NCBI GenBank assembly: GCA_015501595.1
Contig: JADNRX010000419.1
Span: 1-44,998 of the forward strand
Direction: 5' to 3'
Origin: Hymenopellis radicata
Lineage: Eukaryota; Basidiomycota; Agaricomycetes; Agaricales; Physalacriaceae
Length of the DNA: 44,998 bases
Shown: piece by piece, positions 35,151-44,998 of the stretch
Layout of the letters: each line of letters starts with the position of its first letter
Numbering within the stretch: position 1 is the stretch's first letter
Translations under genes and position numbers: made by a program
Notes under the pieces: generated by a model
The model's database searches: none
The model's input: the letters and a program-made list of their open reading frames with translations, nothing else
What the model was told of the DNA's origin: nothing

Positions 35151-35459
35151 ATGCCTTCGGGCGCGGCTTTTGTGAATTGGATGTCGTTGATTTGGCTCGT
35201 CCGGCGTCCGCAGGTAGAGGGAGAAAGCAAGCTATTCGGACTTCGAAAAAATTGAAACGAACATGGCGTGATCAATGACGTGAGCAGCACAGCCCTATCA
35301 ATGAAATCGTTCAAGTCCGGTCCATCGCCGGTCAATATGCCAGTGCCACTTTGCTGAACACACTACCACAGTGTTCAGCTATCCCATGCCATGATCTACA
35401 GTACTGCTTACATGGGTTGTGGCTCCACTGCTACCATGTCGGACTGCCGGCATAACCGT

Positions 35460-35575
35460 GTAAGTGCGTATCGGGTGTAATTGGTGTAATCGGGTGTAAT
35501 GAAACAAAAATCCGGAAATTTTTTACACTGGATTACGCATTTACGCCGATTATGCCAAATTACAAGCCTTGGAAC
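35460..35575. repeat. ATTAC/GTAAT-rich repeat block, right
   Basis: Contains GGTGTAATTGGTGTAATCGG, then a T6 run, then GATTACGCATTTACGCCGATT. It is motif-related to the block at 34140-34340. No coding potential. Confidence 0.5.
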
Positions 35576-35643
35576 TTCCTGATGCTATGGACCCTGTATG
35601 AACTAGTGCCAAGTTGGTTCACAAGCGTAACACGTAACACCCC

Positions 35644-35672
35644 GTGAAGATGCGGTCGCGTTAGTACAGTAT
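35644..35672 (-). repeat. 29-nt inverted repeat, right arm
   Basis: The reverse complement of 34036-34064 with a single mismatch. The 12-mer TAACACGTAACA also occurs near both arms (about 34111 and 35627) in direct orientation, so the duplication history is mixed. Confidence 0.8.
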
Positions 35673-36313
35673 ATGTGACCAGTTATTGCCTAAGTGCAGT
35701 GTTGATACTCCTTCAGAGCCCGAATCTTCCGTGAGTTCTACTTATTCAGGCTCATGTATCCAGTTCCTGATGTTGAGCAGCAGTTGACAACCCACGAAAG
35801 CTCTGCGACAGAGTCGACCTCCACGTCCACTCATTGGATTCGTTCTCTGAAAAGGCTCTTGGCGGTTCCAGTCGGCGATGACATGGAGCTTAAGCAGAAG
35901 TGTTTGGGTAATTCTCAGCATTCCGATGGGATAGTTTAAATGATGTATAGTGGACTGTCTGTAAGGAATGACCAGAAACTTATCTTTCAGTTTCATGTGG
36001 CCAGCACGTGCAGAGTGAAATCGTGGCGCTGCTCTTCGTGGGCACGCTAGCCTACTATTAGCATCGGCCAGTGATCAGTGAAAATTAGATGTGATTACAT
36101 GCTAGGAGTCGCAGTCTGCAGAGGTAAGCACATGCCAATCGCCCAGAACAAAAGACTGACGGCTTGTGAAGAGACAAGGCTTTTGTTTCATATCAAGATG
36201 ACTTGGAGATGCGAAGAAGAGATGATTTACGGAATTCCATGTAATTGTGAATCCAGCGGCAAGCGCCACCAATTATAAAGGCTTCCGAGGCAAATAGTTC
36301 TTATGTTACAGTC
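35673..36313. other. Intergenic stretch, no gene seen
   Basis: Short open frames only (for example 35754-35939 and 36078-36278), without motifs or good splice partners. Near 36,240-36,310 the sequence could be the leader of the proline-rich ORF. Confidence 0.35.
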
Positions 36314-36832
36314 ATGGACCCCCACCAGAATCAAGACGTAGAGCCTTCTATACAACGTCGTACTAAACGACTGTGGGAAGAACACTCGAAAATAGATGCA
36401 GGTCATCCAACCGCTGCTCTTCGCCCAGTATCTTTGTCAAGTCAGCATCCACAGAAGGAGCCGCCACCACCTCCCGCTCCCAGAGCATCACATTACAGCT
36501 CTCCTCATTCCGCGCCGCCTCATGAATCGACTTCCTCATTCAGACATTCTCTCAGTTCCACTCATCGCAGAACACCTCCTCCAGTGCCAATTAGAAAGCC
36601 TTCTAAATCGCGACCTATGATACCTCCTCCGCTTCTTTCTCCCAGACCCGCTTCGCCTCCGATCCCTCCCCAAAGGCGACCACCTCCACTGCCACCACGG
36701 CCTTCCCATCTTCCTGACCTAGGCCGAAATAATGTCCACGATCTCCGCATCAGAGAACCTGGGCTAATCCCCAGAGGTACGCAACCACAGCGAGTGGTGC
36801 TACATTCCATGATGTTGATGAAACGATCTTAG
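36314..36832 (+). CDS. Proline-rich hypothetical protein, at least 172 aa
   Basis: An ATG-started frame of 172 codons opening MDPHQNQDVEPSIQRRTKRL, then strongly rich in Pro, Ser, Arg and His with runs such as PPPPPAP, PIPPQRRPPPLPPRPS and TPPPVPIRKPSKSRP. These are classical SH3-binding PxxP patterns with flanking Arg/Lys. No folded domain is seen. It may continue through further exons to about 37,530, where frames such as SESLPGLRPLNQIGAA look protein-like, but I could not fix the splicing. It is expected to be disordered, and its function is unknown. Confidence 0.4.
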   Translation: MDPHQNQDVEPSIQRRTKRLWEEHSKIDAGHPTAALRPVSLSSQHPQKEPPPPPAPRASHYSSPHSAPPHESTSSFRHSLSSTHRRTPPPVPIRKPSKSRPMIPPPLLSPRPASPPIPPQRRPPPLPPRPSHLPDLGRNNVHDLRIREPGLIPRGTQPQRVVLHSMMLMKRS

Positions 36833-37529
36833 TGAATGTCCCAAGGAATGGCGGCGGTCCGTCCAATGGAGAACTGCGATACCGCCCCTTCTATTCTTCT
36901 CGAGGAAACGAACAGATCGCAGCAGACCCGCACGTAGGTAAAAGCACAAATAAATGGACACGTTATGATCGCTAGTAGAACTTCTGAACTTGCGTCCGGG
37001 GGTCCTGTCACCTGTGGATAATGACAATGTCAAGATGCGAGCTGTATTTCATTGGGTCGGGAATAGATTCTTGCTAGCGCACACCTTGCGATGACAAGAA
37101 CGTGGAAATTATTCGAAATGAGGTAGCTCAATCGAAGTGAAAACAACATACAGATGAGTCTGAATCTGCCAGCTACGAGAAAGATCTAGACGACGCCGTC
37201 TACCGCCTCCGAGTCCCGATGGTCAGCCTGTTAGCAGTGGCATATTAGAAGCCGTCAACGACAGGTTGGTCAATGATGAAGACTGGAATCCATGCATACC
37301 GGTTATAACATGCGGCAAGGACCTAGCTAGTAGCTCTTGGAAGAGACCAATCATATCGGAGAGTCTCCCAGGGCTCAGGCCGTTGAACCAAATTGGCGCC
37401 GCGTCCTCTGAATTACTGCGCGCCAATTCGGTGGTGCTCATGGCTCGACTAACAAACCAATTCGGCGTCCGAGCCTTCTTTCACGCATATGCAATTCCTT
37501 CTCACCAAGTCGGTCAATCATCGTTCATG
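36833..37529. other. Possible downstream exons of the proline-rich gene
   Basis: A + strand frame at 37,266-37,529 (VNDEDWNPCIPVITCGKDLA and onward) and a piece near 37,160-37,215 look partly protein-like. No product or firm intron borders can be given. Confidence 0.25.
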
Positions 37530-37905
37530 TGATGTTCGTCAACCGGAAGCACTCACTCGAGAAATGTCCTAAAGTTGAAATGGCCTGATATGTTTGACTT
37601 TTGAGAGCTAGACAAGGGTTGATGCATGAGTGCATGGACGGAAGCCAGCTTATACATTTTACATTTAGTCCCAATCAAAGCTCCAGCTGTTAGAGGAATA
37701 CCATGTCGACCACCAAATGTGGCGCATGCAGTCGATCATGGGTCACACGAACGACAGTACAGTCTTCGCCGTCGGGTGTAGGGGATACACAATCTGTTGA
37801 TAAGCATGATAATCGACTGAGATCACATAACTCAGTGTTCCACAATGGCGCTGAGAGAGATGTTGCACAAAAGCATTAGACTCCGGTCATGCGATATATT
37901 ACGCC
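37530..37905 (-). repeat. Dispersed repeat of about 330 bp, copy A, carrying a 78-bp indel
   Basis: On the - strand this matches 43235-43565 (+) over its whole length at perhaps 75-85 percent by eye. Shared phrases include GGCTTCCGTCCATGCACTCATG, GGCGCATGC, CACCAAATGTGG and GTGTATCCCCTACAC. Copy A has 78 extra bases (37793-37870) bordered by CACAA on both sides. It contains a TATA-like ATGTATAAGC. It lies directly after the 3' end of importin pseudogene A. The nature of the unit is unknown (LTR fragment, MITE or duplicated promoter). Confidence 0.7.
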
Positions 37906-39870
37906 GAATCGGCATGCTGAACATCCTGATCGTCGTCGTTCAACATCCCCTCCAACTCGTCTTCGTCGTCCTCCACATCTTCTTCAGTTTCTAGCGTCGC
38001 CTCCAGCGATTTACGGGCTAGAAGGCGATGCGATTCAGGAGCAATAAGACCAGGATGAAGAGGACAACACAACCTTCACTGCCTCTGCGTAGTCCTTGAA
38101 AAACCTAACATGAGTGCCGACGGGACGCTCCCTGCATCCAGCTCCAGCAGCGCACAAAGTGCCAAGATAGACAGCCGCTTGTCATGTACCCGTCTGAGGA
38201 GCGGCCCCTTGCCCTTTCCCTTGCCTCTAGTATTCTTAATCTCGTGCGAATACCATCAAAAGTGAACGACTTGCCGCACTCATCCCTACGGCATATGTAG
38301 CCTCGATACTGTGTCCCCATACGCCCGGAACCTCACCGCTACCCTGCTCTCCCAAGACGTTGAGCGCGAGTGCAGGATTGTAGTAGAGCAGGCAATTGAC
38401 GAGGATGAGCAGCGCCCCGAGCCTCAGCGCTGGCATCTCCGCAGCCGAAAGCGTGCGTAGAGTGGTTAGGATGGTGGGTTGAACTACCCATTCATCAACG
38501 TCTGATAACCTAGGACATGAATCGACACACCTCGGTGTGGCCGGGACACGCAGGCGCGGAAACACGACTGGAACTATAATGTTACAGGAGTGTTAGCCCC
38601 AACTCATACTCATACTCATACTCATCTCCGCCTCGCAGGTTAAGTAACACGCTCTCGATGAGCTTGCAGCCGGTTGTTCTCCCCCAGATGCGCGTTGGTC
38701 TGTATGTCCACCAGCGCCTGCTTGTATGTGCTGCGAGAAGACAGCGGAGGGCGAGAGGATGTGCGCAGAACCGAAGGATACAAAGTTGTCCAGTGAGGGA
38801 AGCATTTCTACAAACACATTTGAGGAGCTTAGGCAACAAAGTAAAAGAGATAATGACCTTCCAAGTAGTCAACAGCGTACCTGGCACCGGCCCCGGTGGT
38901 ATCGCCGCAAAAAGCTTCCCATGTGAGCTCGAAGATGCGCCACATCGGCGGGGGTACGCTGCGCAATTTGAATGTTGGGCTATCTACGAGGTCATACATG
39001 GAGTCAAAGAGGTCTAAATTAATGTCAGTTGACTGTCCTATGTGATAATCAGAGCGGACATACCAAGGCACTGCCCCTCCAGCGTCAATATCACTACAGG
39101 TATAAGCACCTGCGGCGCACCCTCCACACTCTACACGACCGTCCACAGCGTCTTCGCCGCGAATGTCTTGCCGTCATCCGCATCAACCTCCGCAACAGAC
39201 CCTACTTGTCCATTTCAATCAAAAATTCTACTTGAAAGAGCAGACAACACCACTGACCAGCCACACTACCCACAACGTCGTTGACTAGCCACACAGTTCA
39301 ACACTAAACGGCAGCAGGGCGTCGCCATACGTATCCACAAGGTGCTCCAAGGAAGCGTGCAGCACGTCCAAATCCGATTCCGGAGCGACGTGACAAGGCA
39401 TCCAAGGCGCGGCTGCAGCACCGCTACAGATTATATCAATACCGTACTTTGGGGAAAAGAAATTAAATGAAACACGCACTCTCAAACATCCTCGTTCCCT
39501 CCCCGACCGCCAACACACAGTTATGCGTCGCCGTCCGGTGCGAGCTTCGATCCAAGGGCCAAGCGCCGCGATGGCGTTCAGTCGGCTGGGATTTTGCAGT
39601 ACGGTAGGGTCTTGGAGTACGCCCATCAGGTAACCAACTACATCCTTGGTGCGGTTAGAGACGAGGGAAATGAGGAACGCCGAGACTGCAGATTGCCAGC
39701 CTAAGTAATTGATATCTCAAGAGTGATCTCGCTGGGAAACCACTTACCGCCACCACCATCGCCTCCAGTGTAATCATCCACGCCTACCCTGACTGGGTCG
39801 TTCTCCCAGAGTTGCTAACGTTCTGGCGAGTTGCTAACGTTCTGGCGTGAATGAGAGTAGTGGGAACACG
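37906..39870 (-). pseudogene. Importin-7/8 (Nmd5/Sxm1-type karyopherin) pseudogene A, C-terminal two-thirds
   Basis: Read from 39,870 downward, landmarks of a karyopherin-beta follow in the right order: FVFPLLSF, LWENDPVRVGVDDY, SAVSAFLISLVSNRTKDVVG, AIAALGPWIEAR, SDLDVLHASLEHLVDTYGDA, AEVDADDGKTFAAKTLW, LIPVVILTLEG, DLFDSMYDLVDSPTFKLRSV with PPMWRIFELTWEAF, VEMLPSLDNFVSFGS, CKLIESVLLNLRG, RTLSAAEMPALRLGALLILV, RVHDKRLSILALCALLELD, and an acidic tail (TEEDVEDDEDELEG). The N-terminal third is absent. The frame is broken repeatedly, a TAG follows KTLWTVV, and a tandem 19-20 nt duplication lies near 39,812-39,850. Intact relatives import ribosomal and other cargo into the nucleus. A paralogous fragment in opposite orientation is at 43,700-44,998. 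Confidence 0.75.
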
Positions 39871-41325
39871 AAAGCTGAGATGCGACATGCGGCTTGAGGA
39901 GCGCCCAAGTCGATGCTGGTTTGATACTAGAATAGTTCATGAGTACCTATAAGCCAGAATGTATAACGACACTCACCACTCATTAAAGAATGCGAAGACA
40001 TGATACTGGCATCGCGGTTTCAGGCCGCGAGCCAAAGTCAAAGTCAAAGTATGATTCCATACAGAGTCTAGTGCAGGCTCGGAGTCGACAAACTCCCGAG
40101 TTCCGTCGAGAGTGCGGCACCGCGAGTCCAAGCGATCCGGCGTTGACCGCCGTAGGGAGTCCAGTGCGAAGTAAAAAGAAAGGAGTTGAAATCTCAGAGA
40201 CCAATCAAACAGGAGAGTCGAATGAAAATCATGGTGATTATTGACAAAGGTCGTATATATGTGTATCATAAATTAAATAAATAGAGGCGGTCGAAGAAGA
40301 GGGAAGTTGCCAGGAGGTAAAGGAGAAAGGCCGTCGAGAAGAAAGGAATATACAAATAGTCCGAAAGAGAAATGAATACACTACCTGAAGACGAGTATGA
40401 GTGTCGATTGCATGCGAAACCGTGGAATCGAAACTTGGCAGGTGCCCATTGACCGAGTGTCGACGTGCTGAGAGTCGCAAGTCGCGGTCCGTATCGGCGG
40501 TCCCAATGAACTAGTCGTACGACAAGTTTCCAGGTGCAGGCAGTGTCTTGTCAGAGGTCTGCTGATATGCATGTGGCTGATATGTGTTGGTCACGAACGT
40601 ATGAGTCGAAGTCGACTGTTGCCTGCGATGGGTCGAGCGCGCGAGGTCCAAGGTGGCACGGGAGTAGAAGGGACAATGAATTGATATTTGCATGGGGGTA
40701 TACACGAACAGTTATACATACAACCTGGAAAGAGGTGAGCGAGGTAACAAGACACGGAGTAGGAGAAGGGGAAAAACACGGGTCTCAGCCTCGCCTTACA
40801 TTCTCCAACCACGCCCAACCATCTGGCTCTCAGAGAGAAGGCCTCGACACCCAACAACAGTGGGACTCTTTATGAGCGGGGCGTGTTCCTTTACCAGGAT
40901 TATCTTCATCGACCACGAAAGAAAAAGAAAAAAAAGATGTATTGAACTACTTACATTACAAGAAGAGAACACGGTTGTAGGATATGTAGAGCCACTCCAG
41001 GTGATCCTGCGTCCTTGCCCCTCGACCAGTGGGAGGAACATCAGCAAAGATTGTTTTTGAGAGCCCGCGTCCATCTCCAACGTTTGTCTGGACCACCCCG
41101 CCTGCGAAGTCGCCGAGGCGGCGGAAGGATGGTAATTTGAACGTCGTGGATTTTATGAAGAAAAAATAAAATCTGGCCGAAGCTTTATATAAATGGATTT
41201 CAGACTCCGCTTCAAGTTCCGTTTCAGGCAGGCGATCGAGCCGCGTCTTTTTCCGTAAACGCTCACGTTGTCGGTAAGTCTACAATATGGCTGCTCGTCG
41301 TGGCTGACATCGTGCCAAGTAGGGA
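39871..41325. other. Region upstream of mrp51, no gene assigned
   Basis: Open frames on both strands (for example 40534-40875 and 40692-41060) overlap each other and show no motif. A short AAAGTC tandem (four units) is at about 40,036-40,055. The right end should hold the mrp51 promoter. Confidence 0.35.
41186..41192 (+). promoter_or_regulatory. Candidate TATA box of mrp51
   Basis: TATATAA within TTTATATAAA, about 134 nt upstream of the ATG at 41326. Position and sequence suit a fungal core promoter. There is no other support. Confidence 0.35.
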
Positions 41326-43135
41326 ATGGCGACTGCAACCCACGCGGTCGCATCGGCGGCGGCATCGGGCAGCGTGCCAACGGCATCGCCCTTTGCTAAA
41401 TTACTGCGACGGTCGCGCTTTGCTTCATTCGACCCGAATATCCGGCAGACATATTCCTCGCCGAAAGCCCACGCCCACCGCGGCGACTTTGGTCTGAAGT
41501 GCCCCCTTACTATCCGCCGCAAGAACGCCTTCATCACGCTCAGCGCACCATTCGACGCCCGCGAGCAGTACGTCGAGTGGGTCAAGGGCGAGTCGCAGGT
41601 CCGGTTCATCCGCCGTTATGAGGAGATGGACATGAATGCCAGCGTACCACATACCTCTGCATGGTACAAAAACCAGAGCTCGAAAACGGCCACCGACTGG
41701 CTCATTGATTCCGAATTCTGCGACGAGGCAGAGCGCCCAGAGGCCAGCGAGGGCATGTCAATAGACGACCTTGTCAAGGCGAAGCTGAAGGAACCGGTGG
41801 GCCCGATAAGGACTGACTTGGCGGGCGTGAGCGTGAAGATGGCTGATGTGGAAAGGGCGCGCCACGCTGTCGCGGTCACGACATCCGGACTCAGTCCCAA
41901 TATCGAGGCCATGTCCGAGGCCGAGTTTGACCATTTCGTAGAGCGCGCCCGCAAGCTGCGACCTCAGTTCCGCGAGTTCATCTGAAAGCGCTACGAGGAG
42001 CACAACGACAAGGATCTCTACAAGCTCGCCCAAAACACCGAAAACCTCCACCGTCGCTTCCTCGAAGAGGTCACCTTCAACGAGCCTTTCAGGAGCAGCA
42101 GGTCCAAGAAAATAGAGCCCAAGCCCCATCGCGTCGGCGGTCTGCTCTACCATCACCCCAGCAAACTCCACTCATACATGTTCGCAAAGATGGAGCCAGG
42201 CCTCCTCCTTCAGATCGACGACGTCAGCCAGCACCGCGCTGTCATCACCCCCCAGGCTGGTTACAATTCGGGTATCATGATCTCGTTTGGCGGTCTTCGC
42301 ACCTCCATACCCTACCTCCCTGGCGACAAGTTTAGTCTGTACCATCACAGGGAGGGCATGGGAACCACGGATCCCGACCTCGCCGACAAGACATCGATGG
42401 AGGAGATGCGTCTAATGCCGGGCATGGTCACAATCAACAGTCTCCCCCGCACCGTCGGTCGCAACGCCAGCGGTGTCAAGGGTATCCGCATGCGCGCCAC
42501 GGTTACCGTCGACAAACAGCTCGAGTACTACTACCCCTACTTCCCCTGGGATCCGCGCTACGCACCGGAAGAGAACATGGAGGATGGCGCGGGTCATGCT
42601 CCAGAATCCATGGACGCGTTCGACATTATGGACTTCCAGAACAACCCAGAGACTGCGTGGCTCGCGAATTCCGTCTTGGAGAGCCCCGAAAAATACTTGA
42701 AGGAGTATGCCCCGCTCCTCGGTGTCAAGGGTCTCGATCCTGAGCCGCTAAAGGCTGGACCGATGGAGACGCAGACGACGGAGGAGGAGCGTAAGGCGAA
42801 CAACATAAGTGTGCTAGACATGCTAGTGAAGCTCTCGGGTCCCCAGGCGCCGCAGACTGAGGCTGCATCGCAGGCGAAGCACCAGACGCTTGATCCTGCG
42901 CAGAATGCGGCGCTGAATATGTTTTCGATGCTTTCGGTGAGTGCGGTTTGCATTGTTGAGTAACTTTGACTGAGTCCCGCTAGACACCGCGCACTGAGTC
43001 TTCCGAGGAGGCTGAGCGAAAGGCTGCTACGATGGATTACCTTGACCGACTTGTAGAAAAGATGGTGAGTATATGTTTTTTTGCCTACTGGGATGATGTT
43101 GATATGTCGACCAGGACCAGGAGAAGAAACCGTAG
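41326..43135 (+). CDS. mrp51: Mitochondrial small-subunit ribosomal protein Mrp51 (bS1m), with one in-frame TGA
   Basis: Exons 41326-42936, 42984-43064 and 43115-43135 (introns of 47 and 50 nt) give 571 codons. The N-terminus is typical of fungal Mrp51: SPFAKLLRRSRFASFDPNIR, HRGDFGLKCPLTIRRKNAFI, REQYVEWVKGESQVRFIRRY. The second half (VGGLLYHHPSKLHSYMFAKM, GRNASGVKGIRMRATV) continues in the same frame. Mrp51 belongs to the mitoribosomal 37S subunit and helps initiate translation of mitochondrial mRNAs. Codon 220 (41983-41985) is TGA, between FREFI and KRYEEHND, with no frame change. A CGA-to-TGA substitution explains it. Alternatively a weak 51-nt in-frame intron (GTAGAG at 41938 to AAAG at 41988) would remove it. 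The ATG at 41326 is the first good one and leads straight into the conserved block. Confidence 0.8.
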
Positions 43136-43234
43136 TATGTGGGGTGTAGATATTCGCTTAATTATCGTGTGCGATTCGTGAGAGGCTAGACAACTTGACG
43201 CTTAACGGCCGATGTTCTGGATAGCCGTGGCGGT

Positions 43235-43565
43235 GCTACAGACTGCAATATATTGCATGACGGGAGTCTAATGCTTGTGTATCCCCTACACTCGACGGCG
43301 AGGGCTGTACTGTCATTCGTCTGACCTCAACTTGCATGCGCCACATTTGGTGATCGACATGGCATTCCTCCAAAAGCTGGAGGGACTAGATGCAAGATGA
43401 GTAATATGTATAAGCCGGCTTCCGTCCATGCACTCATGCCTCAACCGTTCTCAAAGCTAAAAAAATACCATTCCAGCTAGGGGTAGAATTGGGACAGATT
43501 GGACAACACTTACTTGAGATTTTCCGGAAGTGGGTGCTTCCTGTTGACAAACATATTATCCGACA
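43235..43565 (+). repeat. Dispersed repeat of about 330 bp, copy B
   Basis: The inverted counterpart of 37530-37905, without the 78-bp insert. It starts shortly after mrp51 (100 nt past its stop) and ends before importin pseudogene B. It contains TATGTATAAGCCGGC and GTGTATCCCCTACAC. Confidence 0.7.
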
Positions 43566-43659
43566 TGTCAACATCCTGATCCCTATTTCCTCCTTCATCC
43601 ATTACTTACTTCCAATATAGTCTGCTGTGGCTTGGAAGCTGAATCATTTCATTTCATAA

Positions 43660-44998
43660 GCGCTTTCGGGATTTGGTGCTCCCGACTTGCAAGCCGCATG
43701 TCGCGTCATTAGTCTCAGCATTCGTGTTCCCACTATGCCAGAACGCCAGCAACTCTGAGAGAGCGACCGTGGACGATTACGCTGGAGGCAATGGTGGTGG
43801 CGGTAAGTGGTTTCCCAGCGAGAGATATCAATTAATCATAACCCCTCAGGCTGGCAATCTGCAACAACGTTCCTCATTTCCCTCGGTTTCTAACCGCACC
43901 AAGGATGTAGTTGGCTCGTACTAAGACCCTGCCGCACTGCAAAATCCCAGCCGACGCTTTGGCGCTATCGCGGCGCTTGGCTCTTGGATCGAAGCTCGCA
44001 CCGGACGGCGATGCATCGGGAAACCTGGAGGAATTCGTGATGTACAGTACCAGCGCTGGCGGCCTGGGTGCGAGCGATAGCTTGTGAGGTGGTGGGAGCG
44101 TTGGTGAGGCACGGGCTAGTGGCAATTCGGAGACATGCTTCGAGAGAATGTGGCATGGGGACGGTCGGGGAGGGAACGAGGATGTTTGAGAGTGCGTGTT
44201 TCATTTGATTTCTTTCTCCAAGTATGGTATTGCTATAATCTGTAGCGGTGCGCAAACTTGAGGCTCTGCCGCCGCGCCTTGGACGCCTTGTCACGTCAGT
44301 CTTTTAGAACGTACTGAACGCTTCCTTGGAGCGGCTTGTGGATACGTATGGCGACGCCCTGCTGCCGTTTAGCGTTGAACTGTGTGGATAGTCAACAAAG
44401 TTGTGGGGGGTGTGGCTGATCAGTGGTGTTCTCTGCGCTTCCGATTAGAATTTTTGATTGATATGGACAAGTAGGCTCTGTTGCGGAGGTTGATGCGGAT
44501 GACGACAAGACATTCGCGGCAATGGGCGTCGCGAAGACGCTGTTTAGAGATGCCGGCGCAAGAGGTGGGGTTATCCCTTAATGTGTCCGAATTTTCTAGG
44601 CTGACGTGTAGTCTTGCAGGACGCACGGCTACGTGGTGCCTCCGCTAAAGACCTGGAGGCAGAAGAGGATGACGAGGAAGAAGACACCAATGATGAGATT
44701 GAGGAGGAGCTTGGCTTCTTCACGCCGCTAGATGGGGTGTATGGGTGGTCTTCCGGGACGCGGTGGGAGGTAAGTGTCTATTTGCGATTGGTATTGAACG
44801 AGACCTGACGTGTGTCTTTAGCCTTCCAGTCGAAGAATCCGTAGCTGCCGATGAAGCTGCAGATGGTGATGATGATGGAGGTTGGTCGCAAGGCGGAGGG
44901 TGGGCCGTGGTTGAATGTTATCTGATGATTATGCTTCTTTTGTTTATTACAACGATTTACGACCTTGTCTGTTGTTTGCTCTCGAGAATCTAGATTCA
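43660..44998 (+). pseudogene. Importin-7/8 (Nmd5/Sxm1-type) pseudogene B, runs off the right edge
   Basis: Same order as pseudogene A but on the + strand: SAFVFPLC, VDDYAGGNGGGG, SNRTKDVVGSY, then a block with GALA-like LGSWIEARTGRR, then ASLERLVDTYGDALLPFSVELCG near 44,310-44,390, AEVDADDDKTFAAMGVAKTL near 44,485-44,545, then an acidic segment (EAEEDDEEEDTNDEIEEELG) followed by FFTPLDGVYG near 44,650-44,740, which matches the family's C-terminus. The roughly 1 kb middle present in copy A is missing. Stops and frame changes are frequent. It keeps AAMGVAKTL where copy A has lost nine bases, so neither copy derives simply from the other. Confidence 0.7.

Noticed and set aside
34880..35255. Hydrophobic frames such as VVLILLCVVVILIL
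   Set aside because: Produced by the GTCCTCGTA minisatellite; no start context, splice sites or related protein.

Overview
The window looks like nuclear DNA of a basidiomycete fungus, most likely an Agaricomycete. Genes are on both strands, their coding parts are cut by many short GT-AG introns (mostly 44-63 nt), and one gene encodes the mushroom-typical DUF6535 membrane protein. Recognition rests on reading the translations, without database searches.

Layout. Bases 1-5,200 hold intron-rich coding fragments that I cannot assign, with internal duplications and a 24-nt minisatellite. Two copies of a PHO85-type (Pcl) cyclin gene follow on the + strand: a damaged one at 5.3-6.1 kb and an intact one at 8.2-9.2 kb. 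From 15.5 down to 10.5 kb, on the - strand, lies a ten-exon gene for Iml1/DEPDC5, the TORC1-inhibiting subunit of SEACIT/GATOR1. At 16.2-17.9 kb (+) is a Ser/Thr-rich single-pass membrane protein with an N-M-M-rich cytosolic repeat and a C-terminal PPAY motif. At 21.3-22.9 kb (+) is a coiled-coil protein. At 26.1-23.85 kb (-) is a membrane-anchored GH5 exo-beta-1,3-glucanase. At 30.4-29.6 kb (-) is an intact six-exon naa10/ARD1 gene, the NatA catalytic subunit. At 31.0-34.1 kb (+) is an intact 997-residue DUF6535 protein. At 41.3-43.1 kb (+) is the mitoribosomal protein gene mrp51, with one in-frame TGA.

Between these lie decayed or repetitive stretches: a short-chain dehydrogenase remnant (about 28-28.8 kb), an ATTAC-rich and minisatellite island bounded by a 29-nt inverted repeat (34.0-35.7 kb), and two head-to-head importin-7/8 (Nmd5/Sxm1-type) pseudogenes (37.9-39.9 kb - and 43.7-45.0 kb +). 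The pseudogenes are accompanied by two inverted copies of a 330-bp repeat, and mrp51 sits between them. Two tRNA-like elements lie at 9.9 and 18.7 kb.

The genes do not form a pathway; this is an ordinary mixed housekeeping locus. The most striking general signal is a set of about eleven single-base frame losses in iml1, the GH5 gene, the membrane protein gene and cyclin copy 1. All go the same way (one base missing) and almost all can be mended by one C or G, while naa10, DUF6535 and cyclin copy 2 are clean. This points to deletion-biased consensus errors rather than independent gene death, but only reads can decide. I found no convincing new defence system, gene cluster or mobile system.
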